A stretch of DNA of 32,842 nt from Hyphochytrium catenoides (taxonomy: Eukaryota; Sar; Hyphochytriomycetes; Hyphochytriales; Hyphochytriaceae), in contig FLMG01002656.1 of the NCBI GenBank assembly GCA_900088475.1, forward strand, positions 1 to 32,842. The letters run 5' to 3'. The notes under the pieces were generated by a model, which searched no databases, had not been told where the DNA came from, and was given only the letters and a program-made list of their open reading frames with translations. Below, piece by piece: positions 1-10,548 of this stretch (positions are counted from its first letter, which is position 1; every line of letters begins with the position of its first letter). A program made the position numbers and the translations under genes.

Positions 1-394
1 AAGTGCTTGCGAAATGCCAAAGTTGACATCTGCCCTTTTGGCCGCTGGGAGTCTTGTTGATGTCTCTCCCGCTGCCTCCCTGCTGCAGATTCCCGCCAAT
101 ACTCCGCATCACAGACAGTTAGTACACCTCGAACTCTATCTTTCAACGGGCGGGTGATGGCAAAGGGATTTGTGTCTCAAGTCTAAGGACTTCTGTGCAG
201 CGGTGGCGCTGAATGAAACATCACTTCTTGCATGGCTAGAGACTTATTATCCGCCGTACATAGAGTCGCGCCTTTCACAGCTCAGCAGGCTGCCAGTGCT
301 TGGGACGGCGGAGACACCTAGATTAATGAGACGAAGACCCATGAGGAGTTTATCAGCCTGCTGTTAGATGACTAGCATTTGAGGGGGGCAGAGC
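1..394 (+). other. left-edge region with possible exon fragments
   Basis: No gene can be modelled. Two exon-like stretches read open on the plus strand. One (about 1-55) encodes a Cys-containing peptide ending near KVDICPFGRWE. Another follows the AG at about 86-88 and reads SRQYSASQTVSTPRTLSF. A third open stretch (about 212-364) follows the acceptor-like tgtgcag and includes ETSLLAWLETYYPPYIES. Splice phases between these pieces do not agree, so they could be 3' exons of a gene entering from the left or chance open frames. Confidence 0.2.
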
Positions 395-817
395 ATGTCA
401 GTAAGAGGAAGGGAACCGTTTACCGCTGAGCAAGATAAGCTTTCGGACTGGAAGAGCGAACGACGTCGCCATCTAGCTTTTGAGATGTTGCCCTGGCACC
501 CCGTCTCCAACTGTACATCAAGGAGTCTAATGTATGATAACATCGGATAGGCTTCTATTCTAGCTTGTTCCTCCAGAACGATGGCTCATAGCTGGATCGA
601 TGGCGCAGTGCGCAAACTTAGATACTTCCGAGTGAAACATCCTTTAGTTACCGGTGAGCTTCGTTATTACACCTCAAGCAGGGTACTGTCACTCTTCAAA
701 GTGCCAGCGCTATCATATGTGCAGGTCCTGGTTCAAGATTCTTTGTCTCTGGAGGATGAACGCGTCGAAAAGCGGGAAGAAGATATAGCAGAACAGATGC
801 CGCCGTCGGGCTCTTGA
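395..817 (+). CDS. small three-exon gene, unknown function
   Basis: The proposed exons are 395-531, 577-653 and 702-817, encoding about 109 residues. The start ATG at 395 opens MSVRGREPFTAEQDKLSDW. The intron 532-576 has donor gtatga and a good acceptor, cttgttcctccag. The 48-bp intron 654-701 has donor gtgagc and acceptor cttcaaag. Phases match across both joins. The second intron is a multiple of three without an in-frame stop, so a read-through form is also possible. The C-terminus is acidic and helical (LSLEDERVEKREEDIAEQ). No motif or family was recognised. The coding bias and splice sites look real, but another exon or a different start is possible. Confidence 0.45.
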
Positions 818-1211
818 TAAGGAGAAGGTCTAAGAAGCTGTAACGAGGGCAAGAAAGTTGCCTACAAGCCCATCCACTCATTTAACTTCCAACAATCGCA
901 AATGGTAAATGAAGACCTTCAATAACTTGATGGTCCAGAATGGACCACGGCTATGGATGAATAGATGGAGGCTAGGAAGAGACTTCAAGTGTAGAAGGTA
1001 GAGTTCTCTTGCGCCCAATTGGAAAGTCATTCGTCGTTAGAATCTTCAAGGTGCAGCGGACGATTGGCGCGTGACAGGTTACGTTGCGTCAGGTGGGTCA
1101 GCGATAGTGATGTTTTTTTCGACGTAGGTCTTCCAGCAGGTTGCTTACAGCACGTCACTCGTGCCTTAGGCGACTAGAGAGCCATTCACCTCAGACCACA
1201 TCTCTATCTTA
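818..1211. other. intergenic, no gene seen
   Basis: This 394-bp stretch between a plus-strand stop and a minus-strand stop (convergent genes) has only short open frames on either strand. It presumably holds the two 3' untranslated regions. A T-rich run sits at about 1111-1119. No structured RNA or repeat was recognised. Confidence 0.5.
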
Positions 1212-1981
1212 TTACCTCCTCCTTCCCCTACTATCTATGTCCCGTCGGCTCTTTTCTCCTCCACCAGAGTATACTAGCTTGCAGACGTAGGAGCTACTAT
1301 TCATCAGAAGGTCTAGGAAATAACTCCACTGTTCATCAGACACAATCACATGTTTAAACTAGTCAACTTACGACGGAGAGTTACCTCGTCAGATTTGAGC
1401 ATGAGTCGCTCTGGTGACAGGTCGTCCGGGACATCAGCCAAGACGTGTATGACCTCTGCAGCTTCAAGTGTCGAAAGACACGTTATCAGGTTGGCCATAT
1501 TGAGAAGCAACTATATTAGGTCGAGACCACCGTCCTGGCGGGCCAGAGGCACCATCCTGGCACTAGATGCTCTTCCATATCGAAAAGGCAAAATTGCCAT
1601 GTGACTAACCCCTAAGACGGTGGGACTTTTAGGAGTCGGCCTTATCACACATGAACCGGGAACCACCAGGTCCTTGTAGTTCTCGCAGGCTTGCAGACGC
1701 ACGTGCCAACCGAACAAAGTGCCATTGTCTCTTCGATCATCTCACTTGTCGTCCTCCTTGGATCGCTGATCAGGGCCAAGGCGCCCTTTCTGGGACTTTG
1801 CGTTTTTTTTTTCTCAACTACTCTCCCTTCTTCATAAGGACTCCAAGGTGATTAGAGGTGAGAGGAGGGCAGAGGCGCATCCACAACAGTACCGCATGGG
1901 TAACGAGAGTCCAGTTATGTACCGACAGCAGCGGCTCTTAACATCTAGAAGGCATGATCGCAATACAGTAGCAAACGTCGC
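1212..1981 (-). CDS. multi-exon gene, unknown function (3' exons)
   Basis: On the minus strand the exons, in transcript order, are 1981-1923, 1840-1746, 1689-1657, 1604-1564, 1510-1385 and 1328-1212, giving 156 codons and a TAA stop. All phases agree and the introns are short (52-82 bp) with clear acceptors such as gatgaacag and cctaatatag. The best coding stretch is NMANLITCLSTLEAAEVIHV followed by LADVPDDLSPERLMLKSDE, then WSYFLDLLMNSSSYVCKLV. It is helix-rich and looks like the end of an alpha-solenoid, but no family was recognised. The C-terminus is basic (SRGRRR). The 5' end is unresolved. An ATG at 2169 opens a coding-like frame (MEKGLSIDERSTALILALKS), but its donor does not match the phase of the 1981 exon. 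Confidence 0.5.
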
Positions 1982-2169
1982 CTGTAGTGGCCAGGACCCG
2001 ACAGTCAGTGACCCTTACTCTTGAAGGTCTTGCTTTGGCTCCATGCTAGGGGCAGCAGCGATTGAGCCTGCCGCTACTAGGGCTTCAAGGTTATCTACAG
2101 CTGCATAGAGCTTTTCAGAGCGAGAATAAGGGCCGTTGAGCGCTCATCTATACTGAGTCCCTTTTCCAT

Positions 2170-2842
2170 TCATCATTACTCTAATTCTAGCACTTTTTTG
2201 CACGGTTTTCGCGTGACGCAGCCCACACACACATCCTCGCCATGGAAGATACTACTATTAGGAAGGCCTAGAGCCCTGTAGGTGTGGGCTCATAGCGGGA
2301 AACCGGATGGCTGATCCCCTAAGGAGGAAAGTAATATTTCTCCACGATCTGCTGCTAATAATGGCAAAGCTGGACAACCGTCTCCACCCCTGGTCTGCGT
2401 CTTCCAAGCAACGGTCTATTGATTTAAGTAGAGCCGTCCCAGGATGGGGAGGAAGAGCAACGTCCCAGCTAATGCCCATTACACAGCCAAGAGGAGCCGA
2501 GCATTTGCAAGGAGGACTTTTGAGAGGAAACAGAGCTGGCAGTGCCTGGACTGGCAGAACACCTGCGATGACAATGCTAGCAGTCTCATCCGAAAAACCA
2601 CTGCCCACAAGTCTAGACGTGAGACCTTGTTGAGAAGAGAATACGGCCACTAGCGCCAAGATAGCACTCTTGGTGACAGCTAGCTAAGAGACAGCCCACT
2701 CCGCTCACTCTCAAATCTTCCTTAGAGTGCTCTCTCTTGTTGGCTAGAGTGACACCTCTAGCCCTCTTTAGGTTTCACTCCGAGGGACCTTTTTTATTGG
2801 GTCCATCGCAGGATTCTGCGCCTTCACAAGGGACAGTCGCTC
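2170..2842. other. overlapping ORFs, coding strand undecided
   Basis: Three long open frames overlap at 2258-2659: one of 133 codons on minus without an ATG start, one plus-strand frame 2307-2633, and one plus-strand frame with an ATG at 2444 (69 residues, Lys/Arg-rich, opening MGRKSNVPANAHYTAKRSR). None shows a family motif or splice chain. The 2444 frame has the most protein-like composition and might be an exon of a small basic protein. The rest of the stretch is probably shared flanking sequence of the genes on either side. Confidence 0.25.
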
Positions 2843-3966
2843 TCATTCTCCGGCAAGGATGGCAGCCATCTCCTGTACCTTAAGAACGCGGGCAAAATCA
2901 TGCCTCAGGATGGTCTTGTCTATGATTGGAGCACAGCTCTCGGGCGCTTGATTCCTTAGCTCATCATGAGGCCGTCCTCTCTCGTTTTTCCTTCTCACCA
3001 TGAAAATTGTACAGCGCTGCAGATCCCTTACATCGTCCTCCTCCAGGTTGAACTTGTCGGCCAGGGAAAGGTGGTCAAATTGCGCTATAGTTAGGAGAAG
3101 GATAGGTCAGGCGGGGAGTGTTCCGTGTCGCGCATTCATAACGCTTCCCTACCTCCTATTGGCGTGACCTCATAGTTTTTCCTTAGCTGCCGGAAGAAGG
3201 ATCCTGAAGTCTTCCAACGCTTTATAAAGCTAAGGAGTATGACAGTGGAATCACTCGCCAATTGGTCGAAGGCTTGAAGAAGGGGCTCGAACAGTTCCTT
3301 ATAGTAGACTACGTCAGCGGCAACCAACAGGTCTATGGGGCGCCTGTGAGATTGGGGCAGCCTGTGAGGGAGAAGAGAAGGCGTGGTGAGGCTATGGCGA
3401 GCAGCTGGCCGTTTATAAGAGTGCCAGAGGAGATACGGCTAGGGCCCGAATCCAGAGAAACAAAGGTATAACCATGAGAGACCCTATGGGCCGCAATACC
3501 TTGCCATGAGCTCGTCTCGCGGAGAACCCCAGCAGTACTCGCAGGCCACAGCTCTCTTTAGCCCAGACAGAGTCACACTCGATTGAATCTGGGGCACTAC
3601 ATGGGCCAAGTCAGTGATCGCGACGTCCATCCCAAGCTGCGCCAACACAAGTCCAGCAAGCCCAGGTCCCGCACCAAGATCTACTGCTAGCTTCTCCTCC
3701 AAAAGGCCTGGACGTATCGTCTCCAGCTGGGCTAGAAGCTCTGTTAGCGCAAGGCATGCTGGCCAGACTCGGAATGCTAAGCCCTTTCTTCTGTCACTGG
3801 CATAGCGGATCTCACTGCCCATAAAAGTGAAGATACTTTGCTGCCACCCATCTTGTGGGCTATGCCCAGCCTCCGACGCTCTCTTGTCATCTAACGCCTC
3901 CTTGCTGGCGTGTTTCTCGTCCTCTGAGTCCTCGCTGGAGCTCTCGTGGAACATCCGCTTCAGCAT
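2843..3966 (-). CDS. METTL21-like (family 16) protein-lysine methyltransferase
   Basis: The minus-strand exons are 3966-3500, 3343-3153 and 3084-2843, giving 299 residues and a TGA stop. Phases agree across both introns (156 and 68 bp). Family features in order are the tryptophan motif FRVWPACLALTELL (about 65-78), the SAM-binding motif AVDLGAGPGLAGLVLAQLG (about 94-112), the acidic post-I motif AITDL, and the post-II motif LLVAADVVYYKELFEPLL, which carries the family's typical ADVVYY. Enzymes of this family methylate lysines on chaperones, elongation factors or VCP in the cytosol or nucleus; the substrate cannot be told here. The N-terminus (about 1-45) is acidic and Ser-rich, probably disordered. 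The start chosen is the first in-frame ATG. The frame stays open upstream to 4080 without an ATG. A strong donor (gtgagtgag, 4081-4073) with a coding-like stretch before it suggests a possible upstream exon. The gene diverges from the PH-kinase gene. Confidence 0.85.
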
Positions 3967-4377
3967 GGCAGTAGGCAGGTGTTGGGTCTCACTCTTAGGG
4001 TTTTCTTGTGGCTGCTGGGACACAAGTTGCAAGGCAGTTCTCCTGGGCAGTCGCCTGCCCAGCTCGAGATAGATTCTCACTCACATAGAGCGGTTAAAGA
4101 GGATGCACTTCAGATGCTGGAGATCTTGAGCCGTGTTATTGGGCTTCTGATGCTGGGGGATAAGCTATCAGAACCGAGGAAGTACGCCGCCACAGCATGA
4201 AGCCAAGGATAAGGACCGAAAATATTATTGCAAGCCAGCCTGAAGATCGCTAACGGCTAGTCTTTGTGGCCTGAAGCATAACGGAGTGAGAGACAGAGAA
4301 TGCGAGAGACACGTGAGAGAGAGAAAGATCGAAACAATAACAACCGCGAACAGGAGAGGGAGAAATGAAGAGAGAGG

Positions 4378-4430
<53 letters not shown>

Positions 4431-4675
4431 TGAAACAAAGGAAGTAGGCGTGGAGGTAAGAAGATTATCTCGTAGAGTGAACCAAAGAGAGCACGACAGA
4501 ATAAGAGAGAGAGACAGAGCGGGAGAGAGAGACAGGAGAGTGGGAGAGAGACAAGAACTCAAGAACAGAACTTATGGCGATCAGAATAAGATTCTAGGGA
4601 CGTCTGGGTTCAGATGAAGAGAGCCAGCAGGACGGCGACCTGATCGAACAACGGCCCAGGAACAAGGATCACTAG
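3967..4675. repeat. purine-rich (GA)n region between divergent genes
   Basis: The plus strand from about 4280 to 4560 is almost all G and A, with imperfect (GA)n microsatellite at about 4367-4432 and 4505-4550. It lies between the divergently transcribed methyltransferase and PH-kinase genes. It may therefore act in their shared 5' region, or simply be simple-sequence DNA. Ser/Leu-rich minus-strand frames here are shadows of the repeat. Confidence 0.7.
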
Positions 4676-4915
4676 TCTCTTGCAAAGTCCCGCATTGTCT
4701 TCAGAGTTGTCTCTGTCTCGTCCGGGTCAGCTCCCGCGGCATCCCCGCAACGCCAAGGTCTAGGCAAAGCGAGAGCAGCAAGAACCGTAAAGAAAGGAAG
4801 ACATCTTCCTAGGAGAGGGTTCCTTTCGCACGAACAGAGGTTGCTGAAGCTGGCGGACGCCACTTTGAGGGGAAAGCGAAGGCGTTCAGAAGAGGAGGAA
4901 GATATTCTGAGTGAG

Positions 4916-5192
4916 ATGTCAAGCGTTGGGGCAGCAGATATCGCCTCTCAGGCGTCCGGAGGCAATGGTGGTGGGGTTGCAAGCCAGAGAGACAGCACCT
5001 TAGCGCACCAGGATCTCCTGCACAGTCCGCCTGCACGGCCCCGGTCAAGCTCTTCCAGCGCTAGGAATCTTCTAGAGAAAGTTGGACTCAAGGCTGCAGC
5101 GGACAAAGTGCCTTTGAGGAGATCTGAGGGCGAGGAAGTAAAGGTAGAGAGACTGTTTGAGGGCGACAGCGAATAAGAGAGAGAATGCGGAG

Positions 5193-5247
<55 letters not shown>

Positions 5248-8200
5248 AGAGAGAGAGACAGAGAGAGGGAGAGAGAGAGGAGAGAAAGACAAAGGAGAAT
5301 GAGTAAGGGAGAGTGAACTAGGCTGTCCTAGAAGTCAACAGAGGGGCGATAACGGAGAGCGAGAAATGGCGGAAAGGAGGAAAGAGAGGGGTTTGGCTCA
5401 GGAAAAAGAACGCAAGAGATGAAGGCAAAGGTGCTTTGAATGACAAAGGGCGATGTTGCGCTGATGCTCATAGGAAGGATTCCTCTACAAGCAAGGCAGC
5501 CGGGTAAAGAACTGGAAAAGGTACGTTCGTCTTTCTCAACGATCGTCCCCTTCTGCGTCCCTCACCGTCCCTGGACGTCGCTAGCAGTCTTGGATTCTGT
5601 GGCTTTCTCTTGATTTTTGTGTGGGCTCAATTGTTGCTTGCATTCAGGCGATGGTTTGTCCTGAACTTCGGCACTCGAGAGCTGAGTTATTACTCGGCGC
5701 CGCACTCGCGTTGGGCTAAGGGCAAGATGGAGATAACAGATGGCAGCAAGATTGACCAAGACGTCGGCGAGGACGTGGCCAAGAGCCTGGATAAGGTAAC
5801 TCCACCTCTGTAGTTTCCTTCTCTTTCTCTACCCTCCTAGTCTTCCGTTTATCGGCCCCGGCGCCGAGTACATTCTCCTGTTCTGCGGTCCTGCGGCTGA
5901 TGGACTGTTTGAAGGGATGTCTGTTTGGCTGTTAGCACTCACCCTGATTTCTTTCTTCTGTCAGGACATTGTCAACCCGTATTTATTCGCACTCCGCAGC
6001 CCCAAGAGAGGTCAATTCATCTTGTCTTGACGCGAATGGTGCTTATGCCTGACTCTTCCTCACTTCCCTCGGGACCTGCGATCCATCCCGGGTCTCCTGG
6101 TCTTCTCTTCGCATCCTCTCCCATCAACCTTTGTAGTGCTCTTTATGTGCGCCTCATCAGAAGATGAGCGCCGATCCTGGATGGATGCACTCAAAAGAAG
6201 TCTCCGTCCTGTCCGTAAGTGAATCCATATCATGTGCAAGCCTTCTGCTCGTCCCTTAACTTCTGGTGTCGTCCTCTATGCACCCTGCACGTTCACATTC
6301 TTATGCTATTCGCTACCATCTCCTCTCCTTTCTTTACTGGGAACAGTTAGTCCAAGAAGCAGGGCGAACTCTTTCCCTAGCAGGTTGTTAGTGGGAAAAG
6401 GTAGCTTTGCGGACGAGGAAACATTTGGAGGGAACAATCTACGTGGCCAGCTTCATGCATCCGGTTCAATGACCCTATCGCCGCAGGTACCCTTTGGCCT
6501 TCTCTGTGAGGCGCGTAAAGGCTCGCATAATCTCTCACACTACTCCAATCCAGGCCAAAGCAACCTCACCGCGTTCTCCCCTGAGCCAAGGCAAGATGGT
6601 GGATCAATATCGAATTATTAAAGATCTAGGCAGGGGCGCGTTTGCAACAGTGAAGCTCGTCAGCAAGGTCAATCAAGAGGATGCTAGCAAAGAAGCTTTT
6701 TTTGCCATGAAGGTACAGATGTTCCTACCGGGGATGTGGCGTCCCCAGACATTTGCAGGTCCATTTGCGTCTTGCATTGCGCTTGCCTTACCTTCCGTGT
6801 TTAGCATTTGGCCTGCTTAACTTATTGTGAGTCACTAAAGCCATCGGCTGGATCTAAGCCTTCGTGTTGACCGTGATCCTCTCTTGGTCTGTCGTCGCTA
6901 GGTTTTCAACAAGTCACTTCTCAAAAGGCAACGGGAATTCAAGAGAGTAGGTCGACGAATGGTAAGGCAAACACTCGTAAGGAGCATCCGAGATCCCTTA
7001 GAGTGAGAGCAGAGGCAGATGATACCTGCAACGTATGAGGGGTCAAGACATTGGTGATCGATGACTTAGGGACAACCCGAGGGTGGCAAATGCAAAGACA
7101 GCCCATCACCACCCTTACTGTTCTGGTTCTTGGCAGGTGGTGTCCACCGGTTTGGATAAGGTTCAAGAGGAAATTGCTATCATGAAGAAGCTTGAGCACC
7201 AAAACCTCGTCCGATTGTACGAGGTAATGGATGACGATGAAGAGATGCTGCTCATGGTGCTAGAGTACTGCGAAGGAGGACAGGTAAGACGTCTTGCGCA
7301 ATCACGGGAGCCCGAGTGAAGCAGGGAAGATATTTGCACTTATCCTTCTCTTAGAGTCAGCCTTAGTATGAACTAGGAGACGTGAAAAGTGGAAAGACAG
7401 CGCAGTATCGATGAAAGGAAGAGCTAAAAATTGGCTCCGTTCTGTTCAGGTTCTCTACTACAACGGCAAGCTGAAGCGCTACGAGCTACCGCGTCCGGGG
7501 AGGTCTGACGACACGCCTTTAGAAATTGACGAAAATAGTCCCAGTGCAGAGTTAGAGGACGAGGACTCTCCGGCACCTCCTCTTCCACCTACCGAGCTTC
7601 TTCTGTCTGAGACGACAGTGCGTCTTTACCTTCGATCGATAGTCCAGGGTCTCGCCTACCTTCATCAACACCACATTTGTCACCGGTCAGTGAGAAATAG
7701 AACCGCCTTCCCTTGTACACACACCGGCTGGAGAATTGCTTGGTCTCCCCTCTGAGACAGCGAGCTAGAGGAACCTCATTTGTTGCTGAACTTCTCCGAT
7801 CCATTGGCAGTTTATCTAATAATTTGGCCCAAATGCCTTCACGCTTCTTGTTTCTACAGCGATCTGAAGCCAGAGAACCTGCTGCTCTCCTCCCTGCATC
7901 ACCCAGAGTTGAAGATTGCAGACTTTGGGGTGGCTCGGTACTTCGCAGAAGAGGTGGAGACGACCGTAGGTGACTCCAAGCGGTTGATGATAGGGAAACT
8001 TGTGGACACCCAGGGAACTTATCAGTTCCTTTCGCCCGAGGCTTTGTTGGGGGTAAGACTACTTCTAAATAGTGCTCAACAGAGATGTTGCAGGTGTCGA
8101 TCTTGGTTCAGCCTCTGTCTTCCTTCCAACTCACGTGGGGCCTTCGTGGTATAAACGTGCTACCCGCTCTAAGAATGCCGTTCGCAAGTAGGGCTAACCT

Positions 8201-9512
8201 TCACCTCTTCGCTTTTTAACTCCTTGAATTAGGGAGAGTTCAGCGGCTATGCGGCGGATGTGTGGGCCCTAGGAGTCACCATCTACGTCTTCCTCTATGG
8301 CTCGCTACCGTTCTTCGCAAGCTCTACGGAGGTACCATAATCCTTGCGAATTGTCCATGTCTTTGAACTAAGCTCTTTCCTCTCTGTGCCGGTGATGTCT
8401 TTGCCAACCGGTGCAGAAACTCTTTGAAAGGATCACGAACAAGGTACTATTCCTCATCAAAGACCTATTCTGCCTTTGGGCTCGTCACCTAAGCGTGCTC
8501 CTCTTTTTTTTGCTGGTCAATAACTTAGGAGCTCAAGTTCCCGGTGCCTATCTCAGAAGGTCTGAAAGACCTCCTTACCAAGATGCTCGCAAAGGACCCC
8601 AAGGAACGCATCAGCGTCAGCAGCATCATGGTACCTTGTTTCTTGTCGCCTTAATGTCTTAGCGCTCTCTTGGTTGTTGCTCCAAGGCCCTCGGATGGAG
8701 TCCACCTTCAGTCTTCCTGAAGCGCTTTGGCCTCTTTCTCTGTCCTTTGTGCGATAGCCGTTATACCTTGTCCGGCTCTTCGGTCCCTGTAGCTGTTGAC
8801 TCTTTACCAGCGTGTCACTTATCCGTTCGTCATCTCCAGCATCATCCTTGGGTGAATGAGGGAGGACTAGTGCCGCTCGTCTCGATTAGACAGCCTGAGA
8901 CCGTTACCATTACGCCTGAAGATGTTGCCCGAGCATTCTCCCCAATAGGCCACATAGAGCTAATTGTAGGTCTTTCGGGCTGAACATCTGTCCATGGCCC
9001 TTCATCTTACTCTGTTCACCTCACTCCCAGACTAAGGTCAAGATCATGGCATCGTCGTGGAAAACCAAAGCACGCCACAGGGTAGGGCCATGCACCAAGC
9101 AAAGCTCCATGTTCACTGTCCGATGAACTCTTTCCTAAACTCCTTGCTCTCCTATGGGAATGCGTGTAGGCTGCGTCTCGGGAATCCAGTCGCAGCAGTG
9201 GCGGCGTGTCGGCTAATGAGCTTCCCACTGAGGTCACTCGCTACGAATCGGCGCTACACGACGCTGCACCGCGTTCATTGAACGGTAAACGTTTCCCCAT
9301 ATCTACCCATAGCATTGGTTATCCTGCCAGGTTGGACACCCTCCTCACTTTTGCCGTCATCAGCAGCTGTAGACCTGCCAAAGCCACCTGTCCCTTCAAT
9401 GGTGGTGCTGAGCCCGCCTACGCCGCCAGCAGCAGCGGAAAGTGAGCAGATGCAGAAGGCAATGGACAGCGCTCCAGAACAGCAGCCACCGGATACTGTG
9501 CCCAATAGCTAG
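4916..9512 (+). CDS. PH-domain CaMKK-like Ser/Thr protein kinase
   Basis: Exons: 4916-5143, 5474-5520, 5648-5795, 5965-6010, 6137-6214, 6347-6486, 6554-6712, 6902-6961, 7137-7283, 7450-7685, 7860-8052, 8233-8331, 8417-8443, 8529-8630, 8840-8965, 9031-9081, 9170-9284, 9331-9512. All phases agree; the model gives about 727 residues. A PH domain (about 77-183) runs from EGFLYKQGSRVKNWKRRWFVL to SSEDERRSWMDAL. The kinase domain (about 246-575) has glycine loop DLGRGAFATVKL, beta-3 Lys in FFAMK (282), HRDLKPEN (429-436), DFG (451-453), SPE in place of APE, and end HHPWVNEGG. The sequence around KVFNKSLLKRQREF and the tail resemble CaMKK; a basic helix (KVKIMASSWKTKARHR) sits where CaMKKs bind calmodulin. 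An acidic, Pro-rich insert of about 40 residues precedes helix E. In CaMKKs the kinase phosphorylates downstream kinases; the PH domain may add membrane targeting (inferred). The 5' end is uncertain: the frame is open back to 4676, so an upstream start exon is likely. Confidence 0.85.
5144..5473 (+). repeat. (GA)n microsatellite in first modelled intron
   Basis: The intron between the N-terminal exon and the first PH exon carries a long GA dinucleotide tract (about 5200-5284), continued as purine-rich sequence to about 5400. The donor follows GAAGTAAAG and the acceptor is gatgctcatag. Polypurine sequence is an unusual filling for an intron because it lacks a pyrimidine tract until just before the acceptor. 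If the join is wrong, the 4676-5176 frame (stop at 5174) would be a separate small gene. Confidence 0.6.
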
Positions 9513-9594
9513 AGAATCAGGAGGTGACTGATCAGCTGCGAAAGAAGGGTTGATTGCACGCGGTCAATAAATAAACAGATCCAAGGGCTTCTTG

Positions 9595-10142
9595 TCAATG
9601 ATGTGAGCGATGGGGCTGCAGCTCCCGCAGCTCCTTTTGACGTCTTCTGAGCTCAATGGTCGCAGTCTTATATATCACAGCAATGGCGGTCTGCAATCGC
9701 TTGTTCTCTGCCTGTCAGCGATACTTTAAGAAGTCATGTACTCTTCACCACTTTCCTTACATTCCTGCATGATGTAGCTTACCTTCAGAGATTGATGGTG
9801 CTCTATCGCCTCAACAAGCGCTTGCTCGAGCTTGGCAACATCCTCAGCAATAGCATCCCTTTGGTGCTTAAGCTCCGCCGTCCGCATCTGCTGGTATGAG
9901 ACTGCGATATCGATATCTCCATAGAGACAATCGAGCTCTTCATCTTCCTGATCCATGTCCTCCATCGTCTCAAAACGCCTACGAGCCCGAACTTTCAATA
10001 TCACTTTCAATCACCGCTGTCCCAATCACCAGGAACTCTTTGCGGTGAGTCCTCAAACTACACGCTGCCGGGAGCCATCAGAGGACTGCTTCAGCAGCTC
10101 AAGCTCCGGACTTTCATGGCCGCAGCGGCAGCAATAAATATC
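9595..10142 (-). CDS. coiled-coil protein with Cys-rich N-terminal exon
   Basis: The minus-strand exons are 10142-10064, 10003-9783 (acceptor at 9991 also fits phase) and 9711-9595, giving about 138 codons ending in TGA. The first exon reads DIYCCRCGHESPELELLKQ, so it holds a close Cys-Cys-x-Cys group that could be half of a zinc ribbon. The middle exon is acidic (METMEDMDQEDEEL-like) and then forms a long heptad-type helix, including KHQRDAIAEDVAKLEQALVE and continuing through AENKRLQTAIAVIY and RRRQKELREL. That indicates a coiled coil of about 90 residues. The start exon was not found, so the N-terminus is incomplete. The gene converges on the kinase gene, with 82 bp between stop codons, and diverges from the TUTase gene. 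No family was recognised. Confidence 0.6.
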
Positions 10143-10548
10143 CTAGAGCTTTGTCTCACTGAGTTTTAACCCGTCATCTGCTTGCCAAAGACTTGAGCCT
10201 CTTTATACCCGAGCCTTTCAAGCCTATAATAACCACAGCAATAGCTTCAAACCCTGAACTGTAGCGGCTCGGGTCATTCGTGTTTGAAGCTGTGGATTCT
10301 GAGGAAACCTCTCTCTGTTTGATTATGAGGCACACTCAGAGGAGAGCTGCTGGGATGGCGGCTAGTTCCCTCAGTTGAACCGTTTGTTAGTGGCGATCAA
10401 TCCTTACAAGCATCAAGCGAAGATATGGATACTTCGAGCTTGCCTTGAGGCGAGGTGGATGAGGAGAGAGCTGAGGCGGCCTTGAAGTAGACTGCCTCTC
10501 CCGGCAAGCAGCTAACAATTGCTTTGGAAGGCGCCAGACAGAAGTGCC
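10143..10548. promoter_or_regulatory. presumed divergent promoter region
   Basis: These 406 bp lie between the first recognised exon of the minus-strand coiled-coil gene and the ATG of the plus-strand TUTase gene. A start exon of the coiled-coil gene should lie here; a minus-strand frame around 10170-10330 (with SSESTASNTNDPSRYSSGF) is open but its donor phase does not fit. No clear TATA or other motif could be assigned. Confidence 0.35.

Noticed and set aside
3614-4200. Plus-strand frames opposite the methyltransferase
   Set aside because: The minus strand has family motifs and matching splice phases. The plus-strand frames are shadows, though the segment 4111-4197 (MLEILSRVIGLLMLGDKLSE) is somewhat protein-like.
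4250-4562. Ser/Leu/Phe-rich minus-strand frames
   Set aside because: They are translations of the (GA)n microsatellite.
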